Source of the DNA: Amborella trichopoda
Taxonomy: Eukaryota; Streptophyta; Magnoliopsida; Amborellales; Amborellaceae
DNA length: 64,000 nucleotides
Direction: 5' to 3'
NCBI RefSeq assembly: GCF_000471905.2
Contig: NW_006497560.1
Span: 2,176,972-2,240,971 of the forward strand
Part shown: one piece after another, positions 44,997 to 56,410 of the stretch
Layout: every line of letters begins with the position of its first letter
Position numbering within the stretch: the stretch's first letter is position 1
Notes under the pieces: generated by a model
The model's input: only the letters and a program-made list of their open reading frames with translations
The model's database searches: none
Told to the model about the DNA's origin: nothing
Program-made: the position numbers and the translations under genes

Positions 44997-47900
44997 ATGG
45001 TCGAACCATCAAGCAACCGAAGTTCTAAGAGCATTCCAGAAGTGAAAAATCTTTTAAGAGTAGAAGAGTTGGGGACCAACAATTTTACTGCGGATAGATT
45101 GGTTAGGACAGACCCCATTTGTCTCACGGAGCCTTCATGTAAACCGGAGCGGCCCCTGAGTATCACCTTTATTAGAGGACCAGTGAATGTTGAAGTCCAC
45201 AAAAATAATGATGGCACCGTTTCAGCAAAAGGAGTTGCTCTCCTTCATTGTCTGCATTGGGAGATAGCTTCTAGTGAATACCTTCATACTCTTAGGAAGA
45301 GTATGGCCAGAACAAAGGGGTTGGTATGGTCCCCTACTGGGCTCGGAGTGTAGGGGGAGCACTAGTTTCTGAGGGGGTACACTTCTTGGACCCTTAATGT
45401 GCTGCAACTGTATGCAGACTAGCCCAGGCATGCCTCATTGTCAGCAGCAATTCAATGCTCAACGGGGTATTTCGATAAGTGCTCTAATACAATCGAAGCG
45501 CTGTTGGAGACATGGAGTCATGTCAACAACATGTGGCTCTTCAGTCATGGTGAGGCAAGGATCTCTCTACTGGATCTTCCTTTTATCGGCAGCCTACCAT
45601 TGATGGGGGCGATGTAGGACGAGTTCATGCCTCCGAACTCGGTCATTTTTTGTGGGGCATCGTTAGGGGGCGAAGCACCTCCAACTGGGCTTAAGGAACT
45701 ATTCGAGATCTACTAACTCCTTAGCTCTTAGTCCATTGGTTCTTAGTCTGCTGATGGTCGGGTGACCTTTACCCAATGAATGAGGTTCTTTTAGGGAGAA
45801 TACCCTGATGCAGCCGAGTTGGTTTGCTCTTTAAGGGGAAAGGGGAAGGTCTTTAGAAAAGAGATACCTCGCACTTATATATGCCAGTCCGCAAGTGATG
45901 GCATTTTTTCGACCGTGTACCTCGCCTTATTCCTCTGCAAATTCTCCTTTCACGAGGGAGAAGATGTAATTCTCTCAAGTTCACATTACATAGCCTATGA
46001 CATGGCAAGCGTGCATCAATATGCCCTTGCACAACCAGTCCTATGCAGCATTTACTATGGGCTGGGGGTTGTGTCAAGAGGAAAGCCCTATAAAGGAAAA
46101 GGACGTGGTCTTGGACTGGTGGGAGGCGAAGCTTTTCTTGGGGACTCCAAGACGCTTTTCCCAATTCATTATGTGCTCGTGTAGCTTGTAGCATACTTAC
46201 CGCGCACATATTTCAGGAACCCATCTTTGGAAGAGAGAATGTGTCCTTATCTAATGAAAATTGCAGTGAAGACAGCTGTTTTCCATACCCCTGGGCATGT
46301 ACGAAGTATGTTTGGTAATGAGCCCTCCAATACAGGTCGAGTCCCCTTCTCAGTGGGGGCTTTCACAGACCGTGCTTTTGTAGACGAGCTCGATCATGGC
46401 CTGAATGGTGCTTCCATAGGCGTCCGGGAGCTCATGCACCTTCTAAGCATCAGAGGAGGGGTCTTAGCCTATCGATCCACATATGGGGCAAAGCTCGAAG
46501 GGTATTACCCCCTCCGCTTTGCTCGTCAACATGGGATCGACTAGGGACGTCCTTTCCTGATCTTATTTGAGAAGCGTTATGGGAAGGTAAATGCTGAGAA
46601 GATGGAGGAGTTGAGGACCCTCCACAAATAATGGAAGGAACGTACTGCTTGTTCGACATGCTTAGAAGTTTTTCGTACTTTACTTTGATAGAAGGAGTCG
46701 AGTGACTGAGACGTATGAGCCTTGGTGTAGGATCACTAACCAAGACTACTGGGATATCACCCACACCTGGAAGGAGAAAAATAGCAACTGGCGCCAAGAC
46801 ACCAAGCAGGGGAGGAACCTCAACGCCCCTCCTTTAAGTCGAGTCCTTGAACTGGATTACCCCCAGAACTGTGAACAAATGGGGGTGCCCCAAGAGATAG
46901 TAGCAAAGGAGGCTTCTTCATAAATGCCCACAATGAGGGAGAAGACAGGGAGCATTTGTGACAACCTCTGCTCTATCTTTGAGTGGAGCGAGGGCAAAAA
47001 GGTCCTCGACATGGAGGGGCGACCGGTGTAGAACATGAATGCTCTAATTGGGAGTGGCCCTCATAATGCTTCAAGGCTTAAGTATGGCGGAACCATAGGA
47101 AACCTACACCTATTGGGGAAGGAAAGAGGAAAAGGAAGAGACCCATGTGCTGAGTAACCTTGGAGTCCGAGTTTGAGTCCAAGCCTCCCCTAAGTCGAAA
47201 GTGCGCTAGGCCAACGTAATCACCTCCAAGGGCTCAGTCAGTGATTGGTACTTTTTCTCCATCCGAAGTCGACACTGTGTCAGTTGCTGTTGTAGGCATT
47301 TCTGCCTCTGCTGCTATGCCTCCGGTTCAGGAGGTTAACTCTTCTATTGAGGAGGTTATGCCGATGGATGTTCAATCGGTTCAAGCCATTTTTGTTTTTG
47401 TGTCTCTAGAGCCAGAGGCTGGTCCTTAAACTATGAGGTCGATAGAAGACTAGCACCGGCTTCATCTGCCTCGTTAAGGGACATAAGCTTTGGCCCCACC
47501 TTGTGCTCAAGGGAGAGCAATCCTTCACGGATGGACGAAGTGGGTGGAGTTGGGGCTGCTAACGAAGGCCCTATTACTGTTTAAGGGGAAGAGCCTGAAA
47601 TCGAGGAGGGATTCGAGCGGCATGAGGAAGCTACCCCGAGAGATGAGGGTCCGAGCCCTTTTGGAGGAGAGGAGCCCATTTTGAGTAAGTAGAGGGTGTG
47701 CGCGACGAAGGTCTAGGAGAGGAACTTGGTCTTAATCAGCAACTGGGTGCAGCTGCTCTTAGTGAAAGGACCAAGGATGTGGGAGACGAAGGCCCGACAC
47801 TACTCAAGGGGTGGCCCCTGAGGAATCTGGTGGTATGGGCTTCGAGGTTGCACCGCCAGAGGTGGCTATAGACATGGCATCATTCCTTTAGAGGTGGCTA

Positions 47901-48476
47901 CAAGCATGGACATCGTTCTTTTAGGCTAAAGTGACCTCAGTTGCAGCCTCTTTTGCCATGGTTCCTTCGGCCGCAGTGTTCTCAGTTCCCGACTTGACTC
48001 TGACAGAGGCTCGAGGCAGTGGAGATGCTGGCATGGTTGAGGATGCACTTCGCACATGCCTTCAGTGGTTAAGGGGTCATCCCTCATAGAGCTTGCTCAG
48101 CAATTGCCAAACTCCAAAAATATATCCTCGCACTGCGTGCTGTTGAGGACAACTTGGACGTCTTTAACCGCTTCAATCATCTCATAACTGAAATGGAGCG
48201 TTAGAGAGCGAAGGGACTACCAGAGGTGAAAATAAGCAAGTTGGCTTCTTTGGAAGCGTTGCTCGTACATCGTCGTGAGGAAGTGGATTCCTGTGTACAG
48301 AACAAAGCTATCGGGCCATTAAGCTATTTGATGTTAAGAGCAAGGGGAAGGCCCGTTGGGTGAGGAGGTTAGCCATAAAGGTGGAGATACGGAGGCTGAA
48401 GGGCGAGTTTGATGGACTTAATACAGAGATGTATCATAGGAAGGCCCTGGATGTAGTCCTAGCTGAGACCGTGTAA
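44997..48476 (+). pseudogene. Plant mobile domain (PMD) gene relic with coiled-coil tail, antisense to the element
   Basis: Recognised pieces in order: LHWEIASSEYLHTLRKSMAR (about 45250); the TVYLALFLCKFSFHEGEDVI block with YALAQPVLCSIYYGLG (about 45920-46060), which is the helix pair typical of plant mobile domains (Pfam PF10536); and LEGYYPLRFARQHGID with LFEKRYGKVNAEKMEEL (about 46495-46610). A charged, probably coiled-coil C-terminal part follows (about 48090-48470, with LPEVKISKLASLEALLVHRR). PMD proteins occur as host factors and inside plant transposons; their role in elements is not settled. The reading ends at a stop only a base or two from the 3' end of the protease relic on the other strand. 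Broken, perhaps ten breaks; old. Confidence 0.75.
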
Positions 48477-48477
48477 T

Positions 48478-49200
48478 ACTGCCTGTCCTTATTGTACTTG
48501 AAGCATTGATGAGGGATGGACGACACCACTCCTTAGTCATGCATCCAAAGGAGACTAAGGAGGAGGTTGTATGAGGTGTCGGTGTCGATTACGTGGAACT
48601 AGGCATAAGGGTTTATTTCACCGATCTTAAGATGAAGGCGAACAGTGTCAGCTTGTTTCTCTCCCGACTAATTGAACCCCTGAACTGTGATGTTCATTGG
48701 TGTGAGGTTATCAGACCCCATCCCTAGACAGGTGAGAATCCTTCGTGGGATGAGATTGACCCTTGATCCCCTGTCTAGCATAATTCGACTGATGGGACAC
48801 ACATGTAACTCGCCGGTTACCAAGAGAGGCCATTTGTGAAACTTCTACCCAACTGAAATTCGTTATCCGAGAAAGTGATGGCCATACAAGTGTTTAGAAT
48901 TGCAAGGTTTACTTCAATGGGCTCTACTTTGGTCTCATTACCTTAGGGTAGGATAGAGCTTGGACAAGAGCCAAGCGATAGTCGCTTGAGAGCATAAGGG
49001 CATCATAGACGCTGAGAAGGGCAGGGAGTTTCCTCAAGTTCCCAACCACATCATACTTGACCTTGTCATCGTCAACCTTTTGACCTCCTGGACTCGCCAC
49101 AGGTTTGAGTGGTACGAAAGGTTGTGAGGTAGGCTTAGGTGGTGAAGGTTTGCTTTGGGGTACCAGCTGAATTTGCTGTGCAATAGGCATGGTATGAAGA
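48478..49200 (-). pseudogene. Protease with upstream region (copy E)
   Basis: - strand order: proline-rich lead with VPQSKPSPPKPTSQPFVPL, helix region YDVVGNLRKLPALLSVYDAL (48924-49190), active-site-like segment followed by NLIPRRILTCLGM (about 48715-48780), and a C-terminal YNLLL / HQCFKYN region near 48490-48590. The layout equals the protease of copy D. No RT follows; instead the convergent PMD relic begins. Broken, a few breaks. Confidence 0.8.
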
Positions 49201-50647
49201 GGTTGTGAGGATTATGTAGATAAAGGTTGCGCCACTGGTTTTGGTACCAACTGATTAGATTGCGAGATAAGAATAGGTATTGATGAAATAGAGGTTGATG
49301 TAGGCTGAGTGTTTGGAGATGGTTGGGTGTATGGAGCCAACGGTTATCTCAAGTACCCAACGAGTGGTGGGTTGGTCAGTGTGTTAGAGTATGAGATGGC
49401 GGACCAGGGTACTTCAAGAGTCTCAATTTCTGCATGAGTGGCTGTAACTTCCTGCTTGACCATAGATCATTTGGGTTAGTGTTGGCCATTGCTTCAGAGA
49501 TCTGCACCAGCCAAAGAAAGAGATTTGGAATGATTGAATGAGAAGAAGGGCCGGGAAGCAGCTGCCTCTGTTGGGATAGCTTGGAATACAGATGTAAGTC
49601 CGTACAAGTACTTGTGGCATGCTTTGTGAGAATTGAAGCTCAGTCATCTTGACTCCCTCAACCGTTTTTTAAGTCGACCTCAGGAGGCCATTGGGCTCCA
49701 TTGGCCTCAGGATTCTTGTGTCACTTGATGAGCTCCTCAATGGTGGGAGGATGCTTCTTGTTGGCTCTAGATGCTAAGGCGTCGATGACTGTCAGGAACC
49801 CTACTTCTTGCGCCACCATTTTCTTCTGCTATTTTCGATGCCGTCTACTAATGTTTCAACTTTTAAGCTCTTTGTTAAGAGCCTCAAAGTCGGGGCATTC
49901 GAGAGTTGTACCTATAAAAGACGTGTTAGCAGAACAAGAAGAAGGGTTAGAAGAGTCGGCGATAGAAGATAGGGAAGAGCTTTTAAGATCGTCACTTAGA
50001 TTGGATCGATCCGGGTAGCTTTTTGCATCATCATCAGAATTGGACGTGTGAAGGGAATCTTTTAGGCCTTCACCCGTCTTGGACTATTGGGGGGTGCTTT
50101 AATGTCGTCACCCTTATTGGACATGTTGGGAACCTAGGCAGAGAAAGGTTCAGGAATGCCCTCTTAACTAGATTGCATGTCTTGGTCAGTGAAAGCAACT
50201 AACTCAAGAACGAAATCCTGCAGGGTTAGCAACGAAGGAAGGGCCTTGAGGACTTCAACTTCAGTCTGAGGTTGAGGGAGTTTCCTCTTTCCATGGGCTG
50301 CCCTTGGTGCTCGTCTCCTTTTACCATTTTTGTGAGCGGGCATAAGCTGGCTAGGTTCTCTTGGCTTGGAAGCTGGCTTTGCTTGGTGAACAACCTCCCT
50401 CCTCATGGACTTCAATCTGTTTCATCCTCGATAGACTTGCCATGGTTGGGAAGGCAAGGGTTTGTCGAGGTCAGAAGGCTCAGGTGCTGCACTCTCACAA
50501 GAGGTCTGTGTTTGAGTGACCCCTTGTGTTGGTAGCTCGGCTGTTCGAGCATCAATCCCTAGGATAAAGCCAGCGACGTGTCCTCCTTGGACTTTCTCTA
50601 TGATTATAGCTTGAAAACCGAAGCATCCTTCTAAATTGTGACCTCGT
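49201..50647 (-). pseudogene. Gag C-terminal knuckle and linker (copy E)
   Basis: At the right edge (50590-50647) is a knuckle-like GHNLEGCFGFQAIIIEKVQG, matching GHELKECSGFEVIVTQKVQE of copy F. Then comes the basic linker PAHKNGKRRRAPRAAHGKRK (about 50270-50330), an MSNKGDDIK-like block and a FLTVIDALASRA-like block (about 49760), and a proline/serine-rich part to 49200. LTR F cuts it at 50648. Broken. Confidence 0.7.
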
Positions 50648-51010
50648 TGGTTAGGTGCCTCGATCTCGCCTCCCCAAATCTAGGTGATTGGGTGACACGT
50701 GTCTCCGGTTCGGTAGACCCGGGACTTGAGATCGCTCTCTCGAGAAGCTCGTTTACAGAACAAGGGCAGGTGTCCAACTAGTGAGAGAGGAATTTGGGAT
50801 GTGAGGTGGGGACCAACCTCACCTGGGTCCGTGACTTACTCAGGCTGACTAGCATGGGCGCCCTCTTAGATCACGACGGAAAACTCCTCAGCTGCTTCAT
50901 CTAGTTCAGAACCGCCTCCCTTGACCTGCAATCTCCTGGTTTTCTTCACAACACTACTATGGTTAATTTTGCAAGACAAGTGGGCCGAAGGACCCACCCT
51001 TGTCTTAAGG
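50648..51010 (-). other. U5 terminal module, copy F
   Basis: Closest match to copies B and E: CTTGAGATCGCTCTCTCGAG, AGAACAAGGGCAGGTG, GTGAGAGAGGAATTTGGGAT and GCGCCCTCTTAGATCACGAC. Followed at 51060-51300 by a loose repeat of GGCACGGTAACTCAGACCAG-type units. No gene. Confidence 0.72.
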
Positions 51011-51430
51011 CAATGCATCTTCATATGGATGAGAAGGTGAGAAGTTATGGTTATGAGAAGAAGAGGGGACTCGACAAGAGGACGAGACTACCATGATAGC
51101 TAGACCAATGCAATGACCAACTCGGAGTGGTAGCAAGATAGGCACGGTAACTCAGACCAGCACGATGGAAATACTACTCGAAACCAAGGTCGACATGACT
51201 GTCCTAATCTGGTGTGGCAGCAAGATGGGCATGGTACTCAGGACTAGCATGGTGGCAATACTTCTCGACAGTCAAACCGTTATGTCAACGCTAGATCGAG
51301 TCTACCTTCAACCAAGTGAGACATAGATAATGATGAGAAGGCACAAGGCAGCAAAGGGAGGAGGTCCCGACGACGCTGGACACTATTAATCACGACGAAA
51401 GGGAGTAGGCGGTGGACGGAAAGCGGCGTT

Positions 51431-51541
51431 AGGCAACGCTTTGGGCAACACGCGAAGGCATTACGAAGAAGCTATAGGCCCAAAGCGTTGCCTCACGTCA
51501 ATGTTGGGCAACAGGTTGGGACGTTAGGCAACGCTTTGGGC
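51431..51541. repeat. Perfect 16-nt inverted repeat with third direct copy
   Basis: AGGCAACGCTTTGGGC at 51431-51446, its exact reverse complement at 51478-51493, and the direct form again at 51526-51541. Either outer copy can pair with the middle one, giving two alternative hairpins with loops of about 31 bases. Confidence 0.85.
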
Positions 51542-51589
51542 AACTATTGTGAGTGACGATAGCTTCTTGTGAAGCGCACGACAATAGTC

Positions 51590-52140
51590 GAGGGACGTAG
51601 AGAGGAGCCTGCACATGGCGATAGGCATCGAGCGCATGAAGAAAGATTGCAGATGACGATGGGCACCAAGTGTACGACGAAAGTTCGCGGATGGCGATAG
51701 GCACCGAGTGCACAAAGGAAGCTCACGGGCGGCGATAGGTATCGCCAAGATCCTTTACGGGCAGCGATAGACATCGTTGTCTGCGATAGGAAAAGGGCAT
51801 AAGAGAGGAGCTCGCACACAAAGATTGGTATTGACACGACCCTTCGTGGGCAGTGATAGGCATCACCGTCTACAATAGGCCCGCAACAGGATGAGATCCT
51901 TGCAGGCAGCAATGGGCTTCATCGTCTGTACTCCTCACTGACTCGTTAAAAATGCATTTGTAGATGGCAATAAGCCACGGCGTCTGCAAACTACACTGAG
52001 AGATAGAGACAAACGAAAAGAGAGAAGAAAGGAACTCGTGCATGGCACTACCATCGTCATGAGAGACCTATGAAACCACAGGAGGGGAAGAAGCAAAGAG
52101 GCATGCACGACAGTGCCACTACCATGCATGGCCTCTGAGA
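51590..52140. repeat. Hairpin minisatellite of U5, copy F (degenerate)
   Basis: Units with GGCGATAGGTATCGCC (7-bp perfect arms at 51731-51746), GCAGCGATAGACATCGTTGT then CTGC, and GGCAGTGATAGGCATCACC. Spacing is less regular (35-75 bp) and spacers are less purine-rich than in other copies, passing into a short GA tract at about 52140-52190. Confidence 0.65.
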
Positions 52141-52275
52141 GAAGCCCGGACGAAGAAGAAGAAGACAGTAAAGAAGAGAGAGAATATTTACGTTGAGCCT
52201 AGGGGTACCGATCCAAAAATTTCTCTCTCCTTTCTCTCTCTCCCAAACATGACCCAACAATGAGAAGAAAGAAGT

Positions 52276-52348
52276 TTTATTAAGCAAAGTTCTCCTTCAT
52301 GAATGAATGAGGGGCACCGCGTACAATGGTAGTACATGATATATTTAG
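52276..52348 (-). promoter_or_regulatory. LTR TATA-like box and polyadenylation signal, copy F
   Basis: - strand CTAAATATATCA (52337-52348) and AATAAA (52276-52281) about 55 bases downstream, in the same context as copy A. Confidence 0.6.
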
Positions 52349-54534
52349 AATTGTGGCCAAACATGGGTGGATTAATCAAAATTAAACCTAATTGCTAGAA
52401 TCTATGATTTAATTGAATTAAAATAAATAAGAAAATAGGGTGAAAAATGATAGATTTTAACCTTCCTAACAATATATAAAATTTCAAAACAGTCCCTGTG
52501 ATCTTTCATGGATGATTCGGGTTTTTTCTAATGCCCGTTTGATTAAAAGATGATTGTTTTGTTGTAGGGCTCGGCATGGCGATCGATTTGATACCAACGT
52601 TGAACCATGGATCGTGTTTTTAGGACACAATAATGTATCTTGAAATTTGGATGAATCTTGAAACTTAAGATCGATAGTGTGCTCTTTCCTTGAACATGGC
52701 AACAAACGCAGCTCGATTTCTTGTCCAGATGAAACTTAAAAGTTTTGGTCGGAATCTGGAATTCTGGCATCAGAATTTACAGTCACTTCATCGGCTTCGT
52801 GTGTTATATCCGACCTATCATCATGAGGGGTTCGGACTAGAGATCACCCTTGACCTTATGCATGTGATGGAATTGGTTTCATGTCGATCGGGCTTGCGAG
52901 GGGCATGATTTGGCCACTTGAACGAGCTGCGACGCTGTTGATTTTCCTGTACTTTCTTCACTGATCAGCAACTTCACTCTTGCCTTTCTTCATGCTCACA
53001 CATCATCATGAGGCGTGCCACCTATCGAAATGCTCGTCTTGATGAGACAAACATGTTCCATTTAGTTTGCGCATAATCTGATCTCGGACGAGGGAGATAT
53101 AAGCATCGAAAGTAACTGTTCGTGACTGCCCTTTTAATGGAGTTGAGCTGCAGGGTGGCCGCATGGGAATAGCGTGTGGCTCCTCCTTTTTCTCTCTTTT
53201 GCCTATAACTTCTTCCTATAATGTCTGTTTAAGATGAAATTTGAACCATGGGGGTTTTCAACCATGTCAAATCCAATCGTGGTACTTCCATAGCAATTTG
53301 AAGCACCAAAAATGTAGTTCTAGTCATAGGGGTCCATTTTAGGGTGCTACAAGCTAATTCTGCCAAAACTGTTTCTCAGTCTGCACTGTCATAAACATGT
53401 CGGAATGCGACAAAACTTGGGAGGGGATTTTTAGGAGCCCTCATTAAGATTTTGACTAGTTTTGGGGCCATTTTAAGACTATTAGAATTTCCATTGTTTC
53501 TTAGGCTTTATCGACTGGGGACTCATGATGATGAAAAATGTCTTCCAACAGCGTGCAACACCAATTGTTGTTCTTCAAGAAAATAGAGAGGTACAATCAT
53601 TCGGCTCTGGCTTGCCACAGGACTACATGAACTCCGAGGAAGTCCACACAATGCTGTAACTAGGATGCTCAAACGTTTGGACGCAATGTACGGGTCTATC
53701 CGTGGAGGCCTTAGGGGGAGAAGATACTTTTTTAGGGATCTGTAGTAGTTCTGAACCTCGAGGGACTACTTGTGATTTTGACAGCTTGAGGATTTTGTAG
53801 GGACCTCATTGGTCAGAATCGAGCCTATGTGGCGGCCATGTGTTATGAACCTTTGTTAAGCATTGTTTGCTGCTACACCAGGTTTGCTTTTGATGATCTA
53901 GTATCTCTGTAGATCCCGTCCAGCGGGTTCCAGTAGGGGGCTTTTGACCTGTCCCAAATATCTGGGCCTGTCGGCTAAGGAAGGTTTTTAGCGAGGTGAT
54001 CTTATGACGAGGAATAACTCTAAAGTCTCTAGCAAATTGGGCCCTGGCTTCATCAGTTTCCTGCCTTCATGGGGATCTTTAGCATTTTTTACGGATCTTT
54101 CGATCATTGTACTCACCCTCAAGGACTCTTGTTATTTTTGGAGGTGAAGCGTGGGAGATCATATGAGGCTCTCACTCTCGGATGAGCCATTTTGCATTGA
54201 TTGGATGTTGACAGTTAAGGATTTTGTGTAAACCTCATAAGTCATAATTATGCTTGTTTTAGCAATTGGGTGCCGACTGGGACTGTGATTTTGTGTCAAC
54301 CTATTATGTTGGTCCAAGCGCCCTTTGCGGGTTTTCACCTGGACTGGGGAAGTGGAGCCTTAGACTCTATTTTCACCAACTTCCTTGATTTTCAAGCTCT
54401 TTTACCCATGACCTTGCGGCCATGTTCACCCTTTTTCTCATGATTTGGTGATCGTGCGTGTCCGTCTTTTTTACTCATGGCGTTCCCTTGTCCAGGTGTA
54501 CACCATGCTTTTTTTTTTTTGTAAAGGCATGTTT
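52349..54534 (-). other. U3 unique modules, copy F
   Basis: No gene. Blocks include GGGCTCGGCATGGCGATCGA (52567), TGTACTTTCTTCACTGATCA (52949), GGGAATAGCGTGTGGCTCC (53164), GCCTTAGGGGGAGAAGATAC (53708) and TTTACTCATGGCGTTCCCTT (54470), with a T-run at about 54509. Confidence 0.6.
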
Positions 54535-55470
54535 AGGTCATGCCTTCAAGACATGTACGAAGCCTTTTAACATCATGCAGCTAGGACGTGTATTATAGTT
54601 TAGGGTCATACAGTTGGACCGTAGTGGTGATGAAAGACAGTCTGTGGAGGCCATGGAGTGAGTATGATGGTGGTTTTGGCTCACTTTGGGGAGATGGCAT
54701 GAGGCTACGTATAAAAGATGGAAGATGATGAATAGTGGGTGAAAATTGGGGATCCACTAGCTGACAACGAGTATGGGTGGCATGATGGCTCGCCGTTTTG
54801 TGAGCATGGGTGAGACTCATAAGGGAATGATGAATAGTGGTAGTGAAGTGAATGGGTTCATTAGAGAAGCAATGATGGCGGTGGGCGTACATGAATGGGT
54901 CGGTTAGGGAAAGTATATGTGAATGTGCATGTAAAGGGGGTGTGAACGTGTGTGAGGGCATGTTTAAGGTCATGCCTCTGGGACCTATGCAATGTAATTT
55001 AATGTCATGCGGCCAGGATGCGCACTATGGTTTAAGGTCATATAGCTTGGACTGTGGTTATGCAGTTTAAAGTCATGCAACTAGGACCAGGCAGTTTAAG
55101 GTCATGCAACTAGACCTCTACTACAATTTAATGTCATATAGTTTGGACCATAATGCTGGCCCTTTTAATGTCATGCAGCTAGGATGTAGATTATGGTTTA
55201 TGGTCATATAGTTCGGAATGTGGCTATGCATTTTAAAGTCAAGCAGCTAGTACTAGGCAGTTTAAGGTCATACAACTAGACCTCCGCTACAGTTTAGGGT
55301 CATATAGTTTGGACCACGACTGTGTAGTTTAAGGTCATGCAACATAGAGCTATGCAGTTTAAGGTCCTGCAATATGGACCATGGCTGTGCAATTTAAGGT
55401 CATGTAGCACGGACCATGGCTGTGCAATTTAAGGTCATGCAGCATGAACCACTATGTGGGTCATCATGTA
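54535..55470. repeat. GGTC...GACC array of U3, copy F (first)
   Basis: Starts GGTCATGCCTTCAAGACATG, broken by the single-copy GTGGTGATGAAAGACAGTC stretch (54615-54950), then runs as GGTCATGCAACTAGACC and GGTCATATAGTTTGGACC units. Confidence 0.72.
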
Positions 55471-55479
55471 GGTGAAGTT

Positions 55480-55880
55480 GCATGGGGGATAGGTCTGTGG
55501 ATAGCAATCTGACTCCCTGGGGATAACGATTATTAAGGTTATACACAAGTAAAGAGATTTAGATGAAGATGGTGGCCCTACGAGGAGTGTCAAGTAGAAG
55601 CGGACTTCACTGGGGATTAAGTCGGTAAGTGTGACTCCGTGGGGATGATAAGTAATGGTAAGCGTATAACTCTGCTAAGAATTACAGGCCAGAGCACAGA
55701 TGCGACTCCACTAGGGGTTGAATAGATAAGAATGATTCTAACTCCCTAGGGATGGTGGGTCGCAATTGAATGTGACTCCTACTGGGGATGTTAGTGTGAA
55801 AAGACCCATCGGGGATTGGAGAGGTAAGGCGACCCTCTTTTTCTTTTGCATACACCTAACTCCACTGGGGATGTTGATGG
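55480..55880. repeat. CTCC..TGGGGAT interspersed repeat of U3, copy F
   Basis: Motif GACTCCCTGGGGAT and variants at about 55511, 55605, 55635, 55770 and 55860. No gene. Confidence 0.65.
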
Positions 55881-55899
55881 AATACACCTAGCGAATAGA

Positions 55900-56410
55900 T
55901 GCACCCATTTCACAGTTTAAAGTCATGCGTGTGCACTATCCTTTATCGTTTTGCTACAAGGACGTGCGTTACAGTTTTAATGTCTTGTAACTCGGACCAT
56001 GGCTATGCAGTTTAAAGTCATGTGGCTAGGACCATGCAATTTAAGGTCGTGCAACTAAACCTCCGCTACAGTTTAAGGTCCTATAGTTTGGACCATACAG
56101 TTTAGGGTCATGCTTTTGGACCACAGCTGTGCAGTTTAAGATCATGCAACACAGACCATGACTGTGTAGTTTAAGGTCATGCAGCACGGACCATGGTTGT
56201 GCAGTTTAAGGTTATACAGCACGGACCATGGCTGTGCAATTTAAGGTCATGCAGCACGGACCATGGCTGTGTAGTTTAAAGTCGTGCAGCATGGACCATG
56301 GCTATGCAATTTAAGGTCATGCAACACAGACCATGGCTGTGAAGTTTAAGGTCATGCAGCACAAACCATGGCTGTGCAATTTAAGGTCATGTAACACGGA
56401 CCATTCTGTG
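55900..56410. repeat. GGTC...GACC array of U3, copy F (second, ~36 bp)
   Basis: Near-uniform units GGTCATGCAGCACGGACC plus ATGGCTGTGCAATTTAA, about 36 bp, eight or more copies from about 56110 to 56400. More uniform than the other arrays, so likely the youngest expansion. Confidence 0.8.

Noticed and set aside
7305-56410. The repeat arrays as a CRISPR array or a centromeric satellite
   Set aside because: The sequence is plant retroelement DNA, repeat lengths drift, there are no unique spacers of constant size, and the arrays are confined to matching places in LTRs.
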